Positions 24,805-33,881 of a DNA stretch of 64,000 nt are shown here, one piece after another (within the stretch, counting starts at the first letter, position 1; every line of letters starts with the position of its first letter). The stretch spans positions 1 to 64,000 of the forward strand of contig JANLVJ010000063.1 in the NCBI GenBank assembly GCA_031363945.1, read 5' to 3'. The translations under genes and the position numbers were made by a program. This stretch comes from JANLVJ01 sp031363945 (GTDB taxonomy: Bacteria > Bacteroidota > Bacteroidia > Sphingobacteriales > Sphingobacteriaceae). The notes beneath the pieces were generated by a model. It did not search any database. It was given only the letters and a program-made list of their open reading frames with translations, and was not told the origin of the DNA.

Positions 24805-26190
24805 TTGACACTCATAAAATCAATTTCAGGCATTCGTGGTACCATTGGCGGCTTTGCTGGTCAGGGACTTAGCCCCCTAGACGTGGTAAAATTTACTGCT
24901 GCTTTTGCATCTTGGGCCTTAAAGCATTCAACTCATAAAACGATTATAATAGGCCGGGATGCCCGAATTTCGGGTGATATGGTTAAAAATCTTGTCTGTG
25001 GTACTTTACAGGGCATGGGTATTAACGTAATCGATCTTGGTTTATCAACTACCCCAACGGTTGAAATTGCCGTGATGAGAGAAGACGCAGCAGGTGGTAT
25101 TATCATAACCGCCAGCCATAATCCTGCAGAATGGAATGCATTGAAATTACTGAATGCCAATGGCGAATTTGTATCAGCTCAAGACGGACTTGATATTCTG
25201 GATCTTGCTGAGAGTGGTGTAATAAACTTTGCCACAGTACATGAACTTGGAAAAATTCATTTTGATGATTCTTATTTACAAAAGCATATTAATCTTGTAC
25301 TTGCCTTACCCCTTGTTGATGTAGCAGCAATCAAAAAAGCTAATTTTTCTGTTGTGCTGGATGCTGTTAATTCAACCGGAGGAATTTTTATTCCAGCTTT
25401 ATTAAGGGCTCTTGGCGTTGCAAAAATTGATGAATTATACTGTACGGTAGACGGTAATTTTGCGCATAATCCTGAGCCACTTGCTGAAAATCTGTCTGAT
25501 CTATCAGCCAGGGTCATTAAGCTTAAAGCTGATATGGGTATCTCGGTTGATCCTGATGTTGATCGCCTGGTTTTTGTTTCTGAAGACGGCAGTATGTTTG
25601 GTGAAGAATATACATTGGTAGCTGTAAGTGATTTTGTACTTGGTCATACACCAGGCAATACTGTTTCTAATTTATCCTCTACCAGGGCTCTTGATGATGT
25701 TACCACTAACCATAAGGGCATCTATTATGCTTCTGCTGTGGGTGAAGTAAACGTTGTCACCAAAATGAAAGAAGTTCATGCCGTAATAGGAGGTGAGGGA
25801 AATGGAGGTGTTATTTACCCCGCAATTCATTACGGTCGTGATGCATTGGTAGGTATTGCCCTGTTTCTAACACACCTAGCTCATACGGGTCATAAGATGA
25901 CCACATTGAAAAACTCTTATCCTGCTTATTATATATCCAAAAATAAAATCAGCCTGACAGAATCTACCAATGTGGATGCACTGCTTGTTCAGTTTATTGA
26001 AAAGTACAAGAATAATAAACTGAATATAGAAGATGGTATTCGCATTGATTATGAAAAAGAATGGGTTCACCTGCGCAAATCAAATACAGAGGCTATTATC
26101 AGAGTTATTGCAGAAAGTGCGACTAAAGAGCGCGCAGATGCACTGGCGCAGAGAATAATTAGTGAATTAAACGTAATAATGCATTTATAG
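24805..26190 (+). CDS. glmM: Phosphoglucosamine mutase
   Basis: This 461-residue phosphohexomutase most likely converts glucosamine-6-phosphate to glucosamine-1-phosphate for cell-wall precursor synthesis. It shows LIKSISGIRGTIGG at the start, the active-site serine loop ITASHNPAEWNALKLLN, the metal loop SVDPDVDRLVF, the sugar loop GGEGNGGVIYP and the phosphate-binding end RKSNTEAIIRV. The start is taken as TTG at 24805, giving the conserved MTLIKSISGIRG; an upstream ATG at 24757 would add a hydrophobic extension foreign to the family. Phosphomannomutase is the main alternative activity. Confidence 0.9.
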   Translation: MTLIKSISGIRGTIGGFAGQGLSPLDVVKFTAAFASWALKHSTHKTIIIGRDARISGDMVKNLVCGTLQGMGINVIDLGLSTTPTVEIAVMREDAAGGIIITASHNPAEWNALKLLNANGEFVSAQDGLDILDLAESGVINFATVHELGKIHFDDSYLQKHINLVLALPLVDVAAIKKANFSVVLDAVNSTGGIFIPALLRALGVAKIDELYCTVDGNFAHNPEPLAENLSDLSARVIKLKADMGISVDPDVDRLVFVSEDGSMFGEEYTLVAVSDFVLGHTPGNTVSNLSSTRALDDVTTNHKGIYYASAVGEVNVVTKMKEVHAVIGGEGNGGVIYPAIHYGRDALVGIALFLTHLAHTGHKMTTLKNSYPAYYISKNKISLTESTNVDALLVQFIEKYKNNKLNIEDGIRIDYEKEWVHLRKSNTEAIIRVIAESATKERADALAQRIISELNVIMHL

Positions 26191-26343
26191 GCGGTTGAAG
26201 TAATTTAATTTTAGTTAATACAATACAGATCAGAAAAACTCAACTAACCTGTTAATGATCATTGATTTAATAGATTTTTTATTTTTTGACATATAACTTC
26301 TGGTTTTTAGCCATGCAACCTTCTATAAGGTTACTACGTAAGG

Positions 26344-27249
26344 ATGTTAAAATCAAAAGATATGTTTAGTAAATCTGTTTATTCTTTATTTATTCTAGTT
26401 TTTTTTTCTGCGTCAAGGTTACTGGCTCAACACACTGACAGTGTACCCGATAAGAAATCGAAATTAACTTTGGGAATCGGTTATTCGAGTAATAGTGTTT
26501 TTCTGGGCCGTGCTGACAGCATTACCATACCCTTATTTAATGCATCCTTAACGTATACCCTTAAATCGGGAATATTCTTTAATGGCTCAGTTAATTATAT
26601 ACCCAGCCGTGAAACGAATAAATTAGACGGTGGAAGTATTGGAGCAGGCTATGATTTTGAACACAATAATTTAAGCGGAGGCCTTGAAATAAGTAAATAT
26701 CTTAGCAGCGACAATAGTACGCTGGTAATTGCAGCTTTAAGCGCAACCATTGGGGCATCTTTAAGCTATAATATTGCTGATTTTATCACGCCAACCATGC
26801 ACGCAGAATTCGCGTTGGGTAAATCTGGCGGAGGCAATGATATTATTTTGACACCGGGCCTGACACATGATTTTAGCATTGATCATCCTTTTTCGGCCCA
26901 TGATAATCTGAGTATTAATCCCGGAATATTCTTAAACGCAGGAACCCAAAACTTTTATTCAACTTATTACCTGCGCAAGGATAAAAGAACTTTAAGGCTT
27001 AAATCTCCAAAGAATGCTACTACCGGTAAAAAACCTGCAACTGCTACATCTGTCAATACCAGCAAGCTTGTACTGCTTGATTACGAATTTATCATGCCAG
27101 TTAATTATACCTGCGGTAAGTTTGGTTTTGAACTAACCCCATCTTATGCCAGGGCTGTAAATACTTCAATCAGTTCTGCTTCTCAAACAACCTCAGTCGA
27201 CAAGACCGCTGTATTTTATGTGAGTGCTGGCGTTACATTCACTTTTTGA
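26344..27249 (+). CDS. Predicted outer-membrane beta-barrel protein
   Basis: This 301-residue protein has a signal peptide ending near ASRLLAQ (residue 28) and then alternating beta-strand sequence (LTLGIGYSSNSVFLG, LFNASLTYTLKSGIFFNGSV, GASLSYNIADFITPTMHAEF) ending in the aromatic GVTFTF typical of outer-membrane barrels. A Thr/Lys-rich loop (KSPKNATTGKKPATATSVNT) at about 220-240 interrupts two strands. No specific family is recognised. A second possible start is the ATG at 26362. It is probably monocistronic, with a hairpin 137 bases downstream. Confidence 0.65.
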   Translation: MLKSKDMFSKSVYSLFILVFFSASRLLAQHTDSVPDKKSKLTLGIGYSSNSVFLGRADSITIPLFNASLTYTLKSGIFFNGSVNYIPSRETNKLDGGSIGAGYDFEHNNLSGGLEISKYLSSDNSTLVIAALSATIGASLSYNIADFITPTMHAEFALGKSGGGNDIILTPGLTHDFSIDHPFSAHDNLSINPGIFLNAGTQNFYSTYYLRKDKRTLRLKSPKNATTGKKPATATSVNTSKLVLLDYEFIMPVNYTCGKFGFELTPSYARAVNTSISSASQTTSVDKTAVFYVSAGVTFTF

Positions 27250-27385
27250 TATAGTAATGCGTTTAAAAGGCCATTTTTAGTGAATTAGCAAAAACAATCA
27301 AAATAATACCAGTTTGTGATTAGAGATCGTTATGAGCTGGGAATAAATCCCAAAAATATTTCAAGTTAAAAATTAATTAGTGTGA

Positions 27386-27410
27386 TGAGCCCGGTATTTT
27401 ATCGGGCTCA
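27386..27410 (+). terminator. Hairpin, possible terminator
   Basis: An 8-base perfect stem (TGAGCCCG / CGGGCTCA) encloses a 9-base loop. The flanking T content is modest (ATTCATTT), so it is either a weak terminator for the barrel-protein gene or a structured element. It lies 137 bases after that gene and 116 before aqpZ. Confidence 0.5.
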
Positions 27411-27525
27411 ATTCATTTAAATTAACGTGTAAATTATATACTGGTCATCGCGTAAAATTATTAATATTAAACTTCAAGTTTGCCTGAATTTTACTAGTTT
27501 AAGAATTATACTTAAACAAGTATTT

Positions 27526-28266
27526 ATGACTTCAACGAAAAAATATCTTGCTGAACTTATTGGCACTTTTGCTCTGGTCCTTTTTGGTTGCGGTGCGGCT
27601 GTTGTTTCAGGTAATACCATACCTGAAGCTGTTCTTGCTCATGCACCGGCAGGACTTGGAATTCTTGGTATCGCACTGGCTTTCGGGCTGGCAGTTGTTG
27701 CCATGTGTTATGCCATTGGGCCAATTTCTGGTTGCCATATAAATCCAGCTATAACGATAGCCATGCTTATAGCAAAAAAAATCAGTAGTAAAGATGCTCT
27801 TGGATATATTATTGCCCAGCTTATTGGTGCTACAATTGGTGCTGGAACCCTATATGCTTTTCAGAAGGGTGGACCAAATTTTGAAATAGGTGAGTATGCA
27901 CTCGGATCTAATGGCTGGGGACCGGGTTATCTGGGTGGGTATAATGCAACATCAGCCTTCCTGGCTGAAATGGTGCTCACCTTTTTGTTCTTGTTTGTTA
28001 TCTTTGGAGCTACTTCTAAATGGGGTAATTCAAATATGGCGGGCCTGGCAATTGGGCTTACCCTGGTATTGATACATATGGTTGCCATTCCAATTACAGG
28101 TACATCAGTAAATCCGGCTAGATCGTTTGGGCCTGCGGTTTTTGCTGGAGGCAAAGCTTTTGCCCAGCTCTGGTTATTCATTATCGCTCCAATTGTGGGG
28201 GCTATACTTGCTGCAATTCTCTGGCATACGGTTTTCGAAACAAAAAATGACCGTAATATGGTTTAG
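27526..28266 (+). CDS. aqpZ: Aquaporin Z-type water channel
   Basis: This 246-residue six-helix channel has both NPA boxes: GCHINPAIT (about residue 70) and GTSVNPARSFGPA (about residue 202). The selectivity-filter positions typical of water-only AqpZ are visible, with His in LVLIHMVAIPITG and Arg after the second NPA. Glycerol facilitators would have different residues and a longer second loop. It likely equilibrates water during osmotic change. It precedes an aldo/keto reductase gene by 51 bases. Confidence 0.93.
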   Translation: MTSTKKYLAELIGTFALVLFGCGAAVVSGNTIPEAVLAHAPAGLGILGIALAFGLAVVAMCYAIGPISGCHINPAITIAMLIAKKISSKDALGYIIAQLIGATIGAGTLYAFQKGGPNFEIGEYALGSNGWGPGYLGGYNATSAFLAEMVLTFLFLFVIFGATSKWGNSNMAGLAIGLTLVLIHMVAIPITGTSVNPARSFGPAVFAGGKAFAQLWLFIIAPIVGAILAAILWHTVFETKNDRNMV

Positions 28267-28317
28267 GTGTTAATGATAGGGCAGAATATCGCTAGTTTTA
28301 GCCCATAAAGGCTCTAC

Positions 28318-29196
28318 ATGATTAGTACCATAACTATAGGCTCGAATACAGAAAATCCATTAACAATTAATAGAATTGGTTACGGAACAATGCGTTTACC
28401 CGGTGACTTAGTCTGGGGTGAACCAACTGATCGTGGCAATGCTTTAAAAGTTTTAACGGAAGCTGTAGATAAAGGAGTTCAATTTATTGACACTGCTGGT
28501 TATTATGGTCCGGGAGTAACCAACAGGTTAATTGTTGAGGCTTTATATCCCTATAAAAAAGAGCTTGTCATCTGTACTAAAGTAGGAGCAACAAGAGCAG
28601 CAGATAAAAGCTGGCCATCTTTTACCACACCTGCGAACCTGCGCCAGAGCATCGATGAAGATTTACAGAGTTTGAAGGTAGAACAGTTGCAGGTCGTGCA
28701 TTTTAGAATGAGTGCTTATCATAATCCGGTACCGTTTGCAGAATCAATGGAGACTATGTTTGAACTTCAAAAAGAAGGGAAAATTCTGCATCTGGGCCTG
28801 AGTAATATTACCCGTGCTGAACTTGAGTATGGTTTATCAAAAGGTAAAATTGCCACTGTGCAAAACCAGTATAGTGCGAGTAGCAGAATAACCTATAGAA
28901 ACGCGTATTCAGAGTACCGGGGCGGTGATGAGGTTCTCGATCTTTGTGAAGCAGAATCAATTGTATTTACGCCTTTTTTTACGCTCATTACAAGTCTTGC
29001 TGCTCAGAGCGCTGTAATAGATCAGATATCAGCAAAATATCAGATTTCAAAGGCTCAGGTAAATATTGCCTGGTTATTGCATAAATCGCCTTGGATTCTG
29101 CCAATTCCCGGAACTTCATCTATTGCTCATCTGCATGAAAATTTAAAATCGGCTGATATTGAGTTTTCAGCCGGAGATTGGAAACTTTTGGAATAA
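28318..29196 (+). CDS. Aldo/keto reductase
   Basis: This 292-residue TIM-barrel NADPH-dependent oxidoreductase reduces aldehydes or ketones. The catalytic tetrad can be traced: Asp and Tyr in FIDTAGYYGPG, Lys in ICTKVGA and His in VVHFRM. The cofactor region LPIPGTSSIAHLHENL lies near the end, as usual. Its substrate is not evident. The ATG is 51 bases after aqpZ, and an esterase gene follows within 20 bases, so the two may be co-transcribed. Confidence 0.88.
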   Translation: MISTITIGSNTENPLTINRIGYGTMRLPGDLVWGEPTDRGNALKVLTEAVDKGVQFIDTAGYYGPGVTNRLIVEALYPYKKELVICTKVGATRAADKSWPSFTTPANLRQSIDEDLQSLKVEQLQVVHFRMSAYHNPVPFAESMETMFELQKEGKILHLGLSNITRAELEYGLSKGKIATVQNQYSASSRITYRNAYSEYRGGDEVLDLCEAESIVFTPFFTLITSLAAQSAVIDQISAKYQISKAQVNIAWLLHKSPWILPIPGTSSIAHLHENLKSADIEFSAGDWKLLE

Positions 29197-29214
29197 ATTT
29201 TGGTTGACAAACCT

Positions 29215-30471
29215 ATGCCTGACTTAATAAATGAAAAAAACAAGACTTCTAGTATTTGGCCTGGTGTTATAAGGGTTGCAATTGCTTTACTGTTATTACT
29301 GCTCTCGCTGTTAAATATTTTTCCAGCACCTGTATTTCTGCTGTGGCTTGGAGCAATCGTGATTAATGAATATGGTATTTATCTGATTGTTTTTTCAATA
29401 ATCCTGCTTATGGGTGGGCTTGGAATCAAGCGTTTTAGAAAAGCGGGAACCTATGTTTTACTCATAGCCATCTTATTATTCTGCGTACCTTTTTTTGAAG
29501 CTGTAATTGCTGCCTCTGATTTTCCGGTCGATTTTGAATATCAGTTTCCAACGAATAAAAACCTTCAGGAAAATAGTGGGCCGTTAATATTTAGCAGCTT
29601 ATTTAAGCTCAGGCATGAAAATCCTGTTCCTTTTACTACATACGTTTATACTCAGTCAGCAAATCGGCAGGAGACACTTGATTTTTATCTTCCCAATCTG
29701 CATGTTTCATTAAACTCAGGCAACAGAGAATCAGCTGTATCAGATACCAGCAAGAATCAATCTCTCAGGCCTTGTGTTCTGGTTATTCATGGTGGGTCAT
29801 GGAGTGGGGGTAATAGTCAACAACTTCCAGAATTAAATTCAGTAATTGCTGATAAAGGTTACGCTGTTGCCAGCATAAATTATGGACTGGCTCCGGCCAT
29901 TAAAAGCCCGGCACCTCTAGAAGAGGTAAAAATGGCACTGGCTTATTTATCTGCCCATGCCACTGAATTGCATATAGACACAAACAATATTGTGTTGCTT
30001 GGTCGGTCGGCAGGGGCACAGATAGCTCTGCTCTCTGCCTATACTTTTCACAATAAAAACATAAAAGGGGTGATAGATTTTTATGGGCCTGCAGATATGA
30101 TCTGGGGGTATTCAAAGCCATCAAACCCACTGGTCTTAAATTCAAGAAAAGTGATGGAAGATTACCTTGGTGGCACATACAGTCAGGTACCAGAAAATTA
30201 CAGGCAGAGTTCACCTATTGAATTTGCCAGTGTAAGTTCACCTCCAACCCTGCTATTGCATGGGGGCAATGATGTGATGGTAGCTTTTGAACATAGCCTC
30301 AGGCTCAACAATAAACTGCACCAGCTAGGTGTCAGGCATTATTTACTGGCTTTGCCTTGGGCAACCCATGGGTTTGATTACAACTTGAATGGCCCGGGGG
30401 GGCAACTTTCAACCAATCTGGTTGAAAGGTTCCTTGCCTCGGTATTTACATTTCAAAAACCTATACAATAG
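29215..30471 (+). CDS. Membrane-anchored alpha/beta hydrolase (BD-FAE/HSL-like esterase)
   Basis: This 418-residue protein has about three N-terminal membrane helices (about 15-105) and an exported-side alpha/beta hydrolase domain. The oxyanion motif is VIHGGSWSGG, the nucleophile elbow is GRSAGAQ, the acid region is LLLHGGNDVMV and the catalytic His is in WATHGFD. This set fits carboxylesterases of the hormone-sensitive-lipase or BD-FAE type. I choose ATG at 29215; a TTG at 29200 is also in frame. The substrate is unknown. It ends 5 bases before the end of an opposing pseudogene. Confidence 0.8.
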   Translation: MPDLINEKNKTSSIWPGVIRVAIALLLLLLSLLNIFPAPVFLLWLGAIVINEYGIYLIVFSIILLMGGLGIKRFRKAGTYVLLIAILLFCVPFFEAVIAASDFPVDFEYQFPTNKNLQENSGPLIFSSLFKLRHENPVPFTTYVYTQSANRQETLDFYLPNLHVSLNSGNRESAVSDTSKNQSLRPCVLVIHGGSWSGGNSQQLPELNSVIADKGYAVASINYGLAPAIKSPAPLEEVKMALAYLSAHATELHIDTNNIVLLGRSAGAQIALLSAYTFHNKNIKGVIDFYGPADMIWGYSKPSNPLVLNSRKVMEDYLGGTYSQVPENYRQSSPIEFASVSSPPTLLLHGGNDVMVAFEHSLRLNNKLHQLGVRHYLLALPWATHGFDYNLNGPGGQLSTNLVERFLASVFTFQKPIQ

Positions 30472-30475
30472 GCTC

Positions 30476-31046
30476 CTATCTCGGTTCGTAAGATCTTGCC
30501 CATAATTTCATAGCCTCCTCATTTTTGGGTTTTCCAGTTTCACTATCTATGTCAAGTGATAGGCGGGTTAGGTATGCGATATTTTCTAATTGAACCTGTA
30601 ATGTACTTTTGCGGCCTGTTTCAATATCAGCATTTGGAGTATTACCATTTCTGATACAGTCAAGGTAGTTTTGGAGATGTACCCCATCAAGGGCTTCTTC
30701 TGGACTAACAGTATTGGTTTTGTCGACAACACTCAGATCTTTAATTTCTTTTACACTTTTGTTCTTGAGATCAAGAATTTTATAGCCGTAACCCCGGGGA
30801 ATAATCATACTACCCTTTTCTCCGAAGAAAATTACCCCACGGCCGGTACCTTCAACAGGTCGGTTATTACAACTGTGACCCTACCAGGTACAGGCTTTGT
30901 TTCCAGGAAATTCCCATGTGATGGTCTGAGTATCTTGTGTTTCCCAGTCATCATTAAACATGAAGCGCCCACCAGCAGAAACAACTCTGGATGGGTAATT
31001 AACATCAAGCCCCCAACGTATCACATCAACTTCATGGCTCTTCATT
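30476..31046 (-). pseudogene. Gfo/Idh/MocA oxidoreductase pseudogene, 5' deleted
   Basis: This is the C-terminal half of a Gfo/Idh/MocA-type dehydrogenase. The minus strand reads HEVDVIRWGLDVNYPSRVVS, TITWEFPGNK, CTW, then an in-frame TAG (complement of 30881-30883), then GHSCNNRPVEG, GRGVIFFGEKGSM, HLQNYLDCIRNGN and the typical end KLWARSYEPR. The stop replaces the conserved Glu in WEG-x-SCN. The whole N-terminal NAD-binding domain is missing; upstream of about 31046 the frame is lost and the sequence stops resembling the family. An intact relative is at 55134-56528. Confidence 0.8.
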
Positions 31047-31243
31047 CTGATAGTTGTTTCTTGGATTTATACGATATGGATGGGTTCAGGAAAAAATATT
31101 TTATCATTTGCCTATGAAAACGGCCCTCAATTACCCGCAGATCTACTGCTGTAGGCCTAACGGAAAGATTAATAGTGCAGATATTGGCCATGCTGACTCT
31201 TGGATGAATCTTTTTTCTCATGCTGATTGGTTAATTTTACCCC

Positions 31244-32398
31244 ATGATCGAAAAGCGAACCGTTTATTTTGATAATGCTGCCACTACTCCGCTTGATGCT
31301 GAAGTTATAGCTGTCATGCTAGAGGCAATGCAGCGCTATTTTGGCAATCCATCTTCTATTCATGGGCCAGGTAGAGAAGTGCGGTCGCAAATTGAAAAGG
31401 TGAGAAAAAAAGTGTCTCAACTATTGAACTGTTCCCCCTCCGAAATATTTTTTACTTCAGGTGGTACCGAAGCCGATAATATGGCCATTGTATGTGCTGT
31501 CCGGGATCTGAACATTAAACATGTGATCAGCTCTGCGATTGAACATCATGCTGTATTACATACCCTTGAATACCTTAAGGCCAATGGCGAAATTGAACTC
31601 AGTTTCGTTAATATTGATAAGTGTGGTAGGGTAGATTTTACCCATCTTGAATTATTACTTAATCGTGATGAACGCTCAATGGTATCATTGATGCATGCTA
31701 ATAATGAAACAGGCACCATGATTGACCTTGATCTTATTGGTGAGATCTGCCATCGACATAACGCAGTATTTCATTCCGATACTGTACAGACGATGGGTCA
31801 TTATGCATTTGATTTGAAGAAAACACCCATTGATTTCTTAACCTGTGCAGCGCATAAGATGCATGGTCCAAAGGGAGTAGGGTTTATCTATGTAAGAAAT
31901 ACAGTGAAGGTAAAGCCTTTTATTCACGGGGGTTCCCAGGAGCGTAATATGAGGGGTGGAACAGAAAATGTTTATGGTATACTTGGTTTGTCAAAAGCGC
32001 TGGATCTAGCGTATGAACATCTTGATGAGCATCAGGCCTATATTTCTGGGCTTAAGAAATACATGCTTGAAAGTTTAAATGCAGCTGTTACTGGTATCGA
32101 AGTAAATGGATGTACTGACCCGGCTGAAAGTTTATATACCGTTTTAAATATCAGCCTGCCCGCCCATGAAATGGGTGATATGCTTCTTTTTAACCTTGAT
32201 ATTAATGGCATAGCTGCTTCTGGTGGTAGTGCCTGTGCTTCTGGATCAAGTCAGGGCTCTCATGTGCTGGCAGGGCTTGGTATTAAGTCTGACCGTTCAT
32301 CTGTACGTTTTTCATTCAACCGCCATAATACGTTTGAAGAAGTTGATTATGTGGTAGCAAAGCTTGTCGAACTAACCAGAATAAAGGAAACTGTTTAA
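31244..32398 (+). CDS. Cysteine desulfurase (NifS/IscS type)
   Basis: This 384-residue PLP enzyme removes sulfur from cysteine for iron-sulfur clusters or tRNA thiolation. It shows VYFDNAATTPLD, FGNPSSIHGPGREVR, FTSGGTEADNMAI, HANNETGTMIDL, SDTVQTMGH, the PLP lysine in CAAHKMHGPKGVGF and the active-site Cys loop GGSACASGSSQGSHVL. The long loop and the family order place it in class I (IscS/NifS). No scaffold or other Isc genes adjoin it. It ends 126 bases before the convergent accD gene, with a terminator between. Confidence 0.92.
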   Translation: MIEKRTVYFDNAATTPLDAEVIAVMLEAMQRYFGNPSSIHGPGREVRSQIEKVRKKVSQLLNCSPSEIFFTSGGTEADNMAIVCAVRDLNIKHVISSAIEHHAVLHTLEYLKANGEIELSFVNIDKCGRVDFTHLELLLNRDERSMVSLMHANNETGTMIDLDLIGEICHRHNAVFHSDTVQTMGHYAFDLKKTPIDFLTCAAHKMHGPKGVGFIYVRNTVKVKPFIHGGSQERNMRGGTENVYGILGLSKALDLAYEHLDEHQAYISGLKKYMLESLNAAVTGIEVNGCTDPAESLYTVLNISLPAHEMGDMLLFNLDINGIAASGGSACASGSSQGSHVLAGLGIKSDRSSVRFSFNRHNTFEEVDYVVAKLVELTRIKETV

Positions 32399-32412
32399 GG
32401 AAAAATAAGTAT

Positions 32413-32457
32413 AATAACGAGAGGGAATTGGCTTATAGCTCATTCCATCTCATTATT
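32413..32457. terminator. Imperfect bidirectional terminator
   Basis: An inverted repeat with 14 of 16 pairs (AATAACGAGAGGGAAT at 32413-32428 and ATTCCATCTCATTATT at 32442-32457) lies between the convergent cysteine desulfurase and accD genes. A T-rich tail follows on the plus strand and A-rich DNA precedes it, so it could serve both genes. Confidence 0.6.
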
Positions 32458-32523
32458 TTATTCCGTTACCGGCAGATTAAAAATCAAGCATGTACTTTTT
32501 TATCTTCCTGTTGAACTTTTTTC

Positions 32524-33369
32524 TTAAGCTTCAACCATCTTTAGCAACAACGCAATTTCTTTTTTCAATTCCCTTCTGTCAACTATTAAGTCAAGAAACC
32601 CATGCTCAAGTACTGACTCTGCACTTTGAAAATCTTTAGGCAAATCTTTCTTTAAGGTTTCTCTGATGACACGGGGGCCGGCAAAGCCAATCAGGGCTCT
32701 TGGCTCAGCGATATTAAAATCACCGAGCATGGCAAAGGAAGCTGTTACACCACCCGTTGTAGGATCTGTCAGGAGTGAAATATAGGGTATTTTCGCCTGG
32801 CTCAGCAAGGCTAGCTTGGCAGAGGTTTTTGCCATCTGCATGAGTGAGAAAGCTGCTTCCATCATTCTTGCTCCTCCTGATTTACTGATGACAATAAGCG
32901 GAATTTTATTTTTTAAGCAATAGTCAATTGAACGTGAAATCTTTTCGCCCACAACTGAACCCATAGATCCACCTATAAAGGTAAAATCCATACAGGCAAT
33001 AACAACATCTCTTTTTTCAATTTTTCCATGGCCTGCGCGAATGGCTTCTTTCAAGCCAGTTTTCTTCATGGTATCAACCAGACGGGCGGTATATTTTTTT
33101 GAATCTTCAAAGTTTAGTGGGTCACCAGAAACCAGATTGTCAAATAACTCCTGATATTCATTAGTGTCAAAAAGGATTGCAAAATATTCTTTAGATCCTA
33201 TTCTTAGGTGATGGTTGCAATACTGGCAGACATATTTGTTTTCGAGTTGATCAGAAGCATGAAGAATTTTACCACAGTTCGGACATTTCATCCATAAGCC
33301 ATCTGGTGATTCTTTTTTCTCTTCTGTCGTTGTTGTAATTCCTTCTATTGATCGTTTGAACCAACTCAT
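32524..33369 (-). CDS. accD: Acetyl-CoA carboxylase carboxyltransferase subunit beta
   Basis: This 281-residue subunit makes malonyl-CoA for fatty acid synthesis together with AccA, which is not in the window. An N-terminal zinc ribbon is clear (MKCPNCGKIL, then YVCQYCNHHL, four Cys), followed by the carboxyltransferase crotonase fold with DFTFIGGSMGSVVGEKI, SKSGGARMMEAAFSLMQMAK, PTTGGVTASFAMLGD and GFAGPRVIRETL. Length is normal. It is divergent from a GNAT gene. Confidence 0.95.
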   Translation of the reverse strand: MSWFKRSIEGITTTTEEKKESPDGLWMKCPNCGKILHASDQLENKYVCQYCNHHLRIGSKEYFAILFDTNEYQELFDNLVSGDPLNFEDSKKYTARLVDTMKKTGLKEAIRAGHGKIEKRDVVIACMDFTFIGGSMGSVVGEKISRSIDYCLKNKIPLIVISKSGGARMMEAAFSLMQMAKTSAKLALLSQAKIPYISLLTDPTTGGVTASFAMLGDFNIAEPRALIGFAGPRVIRETLKKDLPKDFQSAESVLEHGFLDLIVDRRELKKEIALLLKMVEA

Positions 33370-33446
33370 TCTATTATATGTGCTGTAAGCGTTATTTTCT
33401 ACAAAAATATAAAACTTTCATGAGCTACTGATCATTAAATTTGGTC

Positions 33447-33881
33447 ATGGAACTTAAGGTTGAAAAAATAAAGACAAAAGAACAGCAGGATATTGCTTTT
33501 GAGATAAGAAAACAAGTGTTTGTCATTGAACAGAACGTTGACCCGGAAGAAGAATATGATCAATTTGAGCAGAGTTCTGTTCATTTTCTGGTCAAGGCTG
33601 ATGGGATAGCTGCAGGTACAGCGCGCTGGCGCTTTACAGACAAGGGAATTAAACTTGAACGTTTTGCCATACTTGCAATTTATAGAAGCAAAGGCTTGGG
33701 ATCAGCTATTGTTCAGGCAGTATTAGCCGATTTGCCTGCCGACCCAAAATTGGTATATCTTCACGCCCAGTTAACGGCAATACCCTTATACAGCAAATAT
33801 GGTTTTAAAACCATAGGTTCTCAATTTACGGAGGCCGGCATCGAGCATTTAAAAATGGTTCTTGACAACATTAAGCCATAG
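33447..33881 (+). CDS. GNAT-family N-acetyltransferase (ElaA/YjcF-like)
   Basis: This 144-residue acetyltransferase starts with ELKVEKIKTKEQQDIAFEIR and FVIEQNVDPEEEYDQFE, the typical start of the YjcF/ElaA group. The acetyl-CoA loop is IYRSKGLGSAIVQAVL. The substrate is unknown. The ATG at 33447 is preferred to a TTG six bases earlier. Its 3' end overlaps the convergent NDH-2 gene by 11 bases. Confidence 0.82.
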   Translation: MELKVEKIKTKEQQDIAFEIRKQVFVIEQNVDPEEEYDQFEQSSVHFLVKADGIAAGTARWRFTDKGIKLERFAILAIYRSKGLGSAIVQAVLADLPADPKLVYLHAQLTAIPLYSKYGFKTIGSQFTEAGIEHLKMVLDNIKP

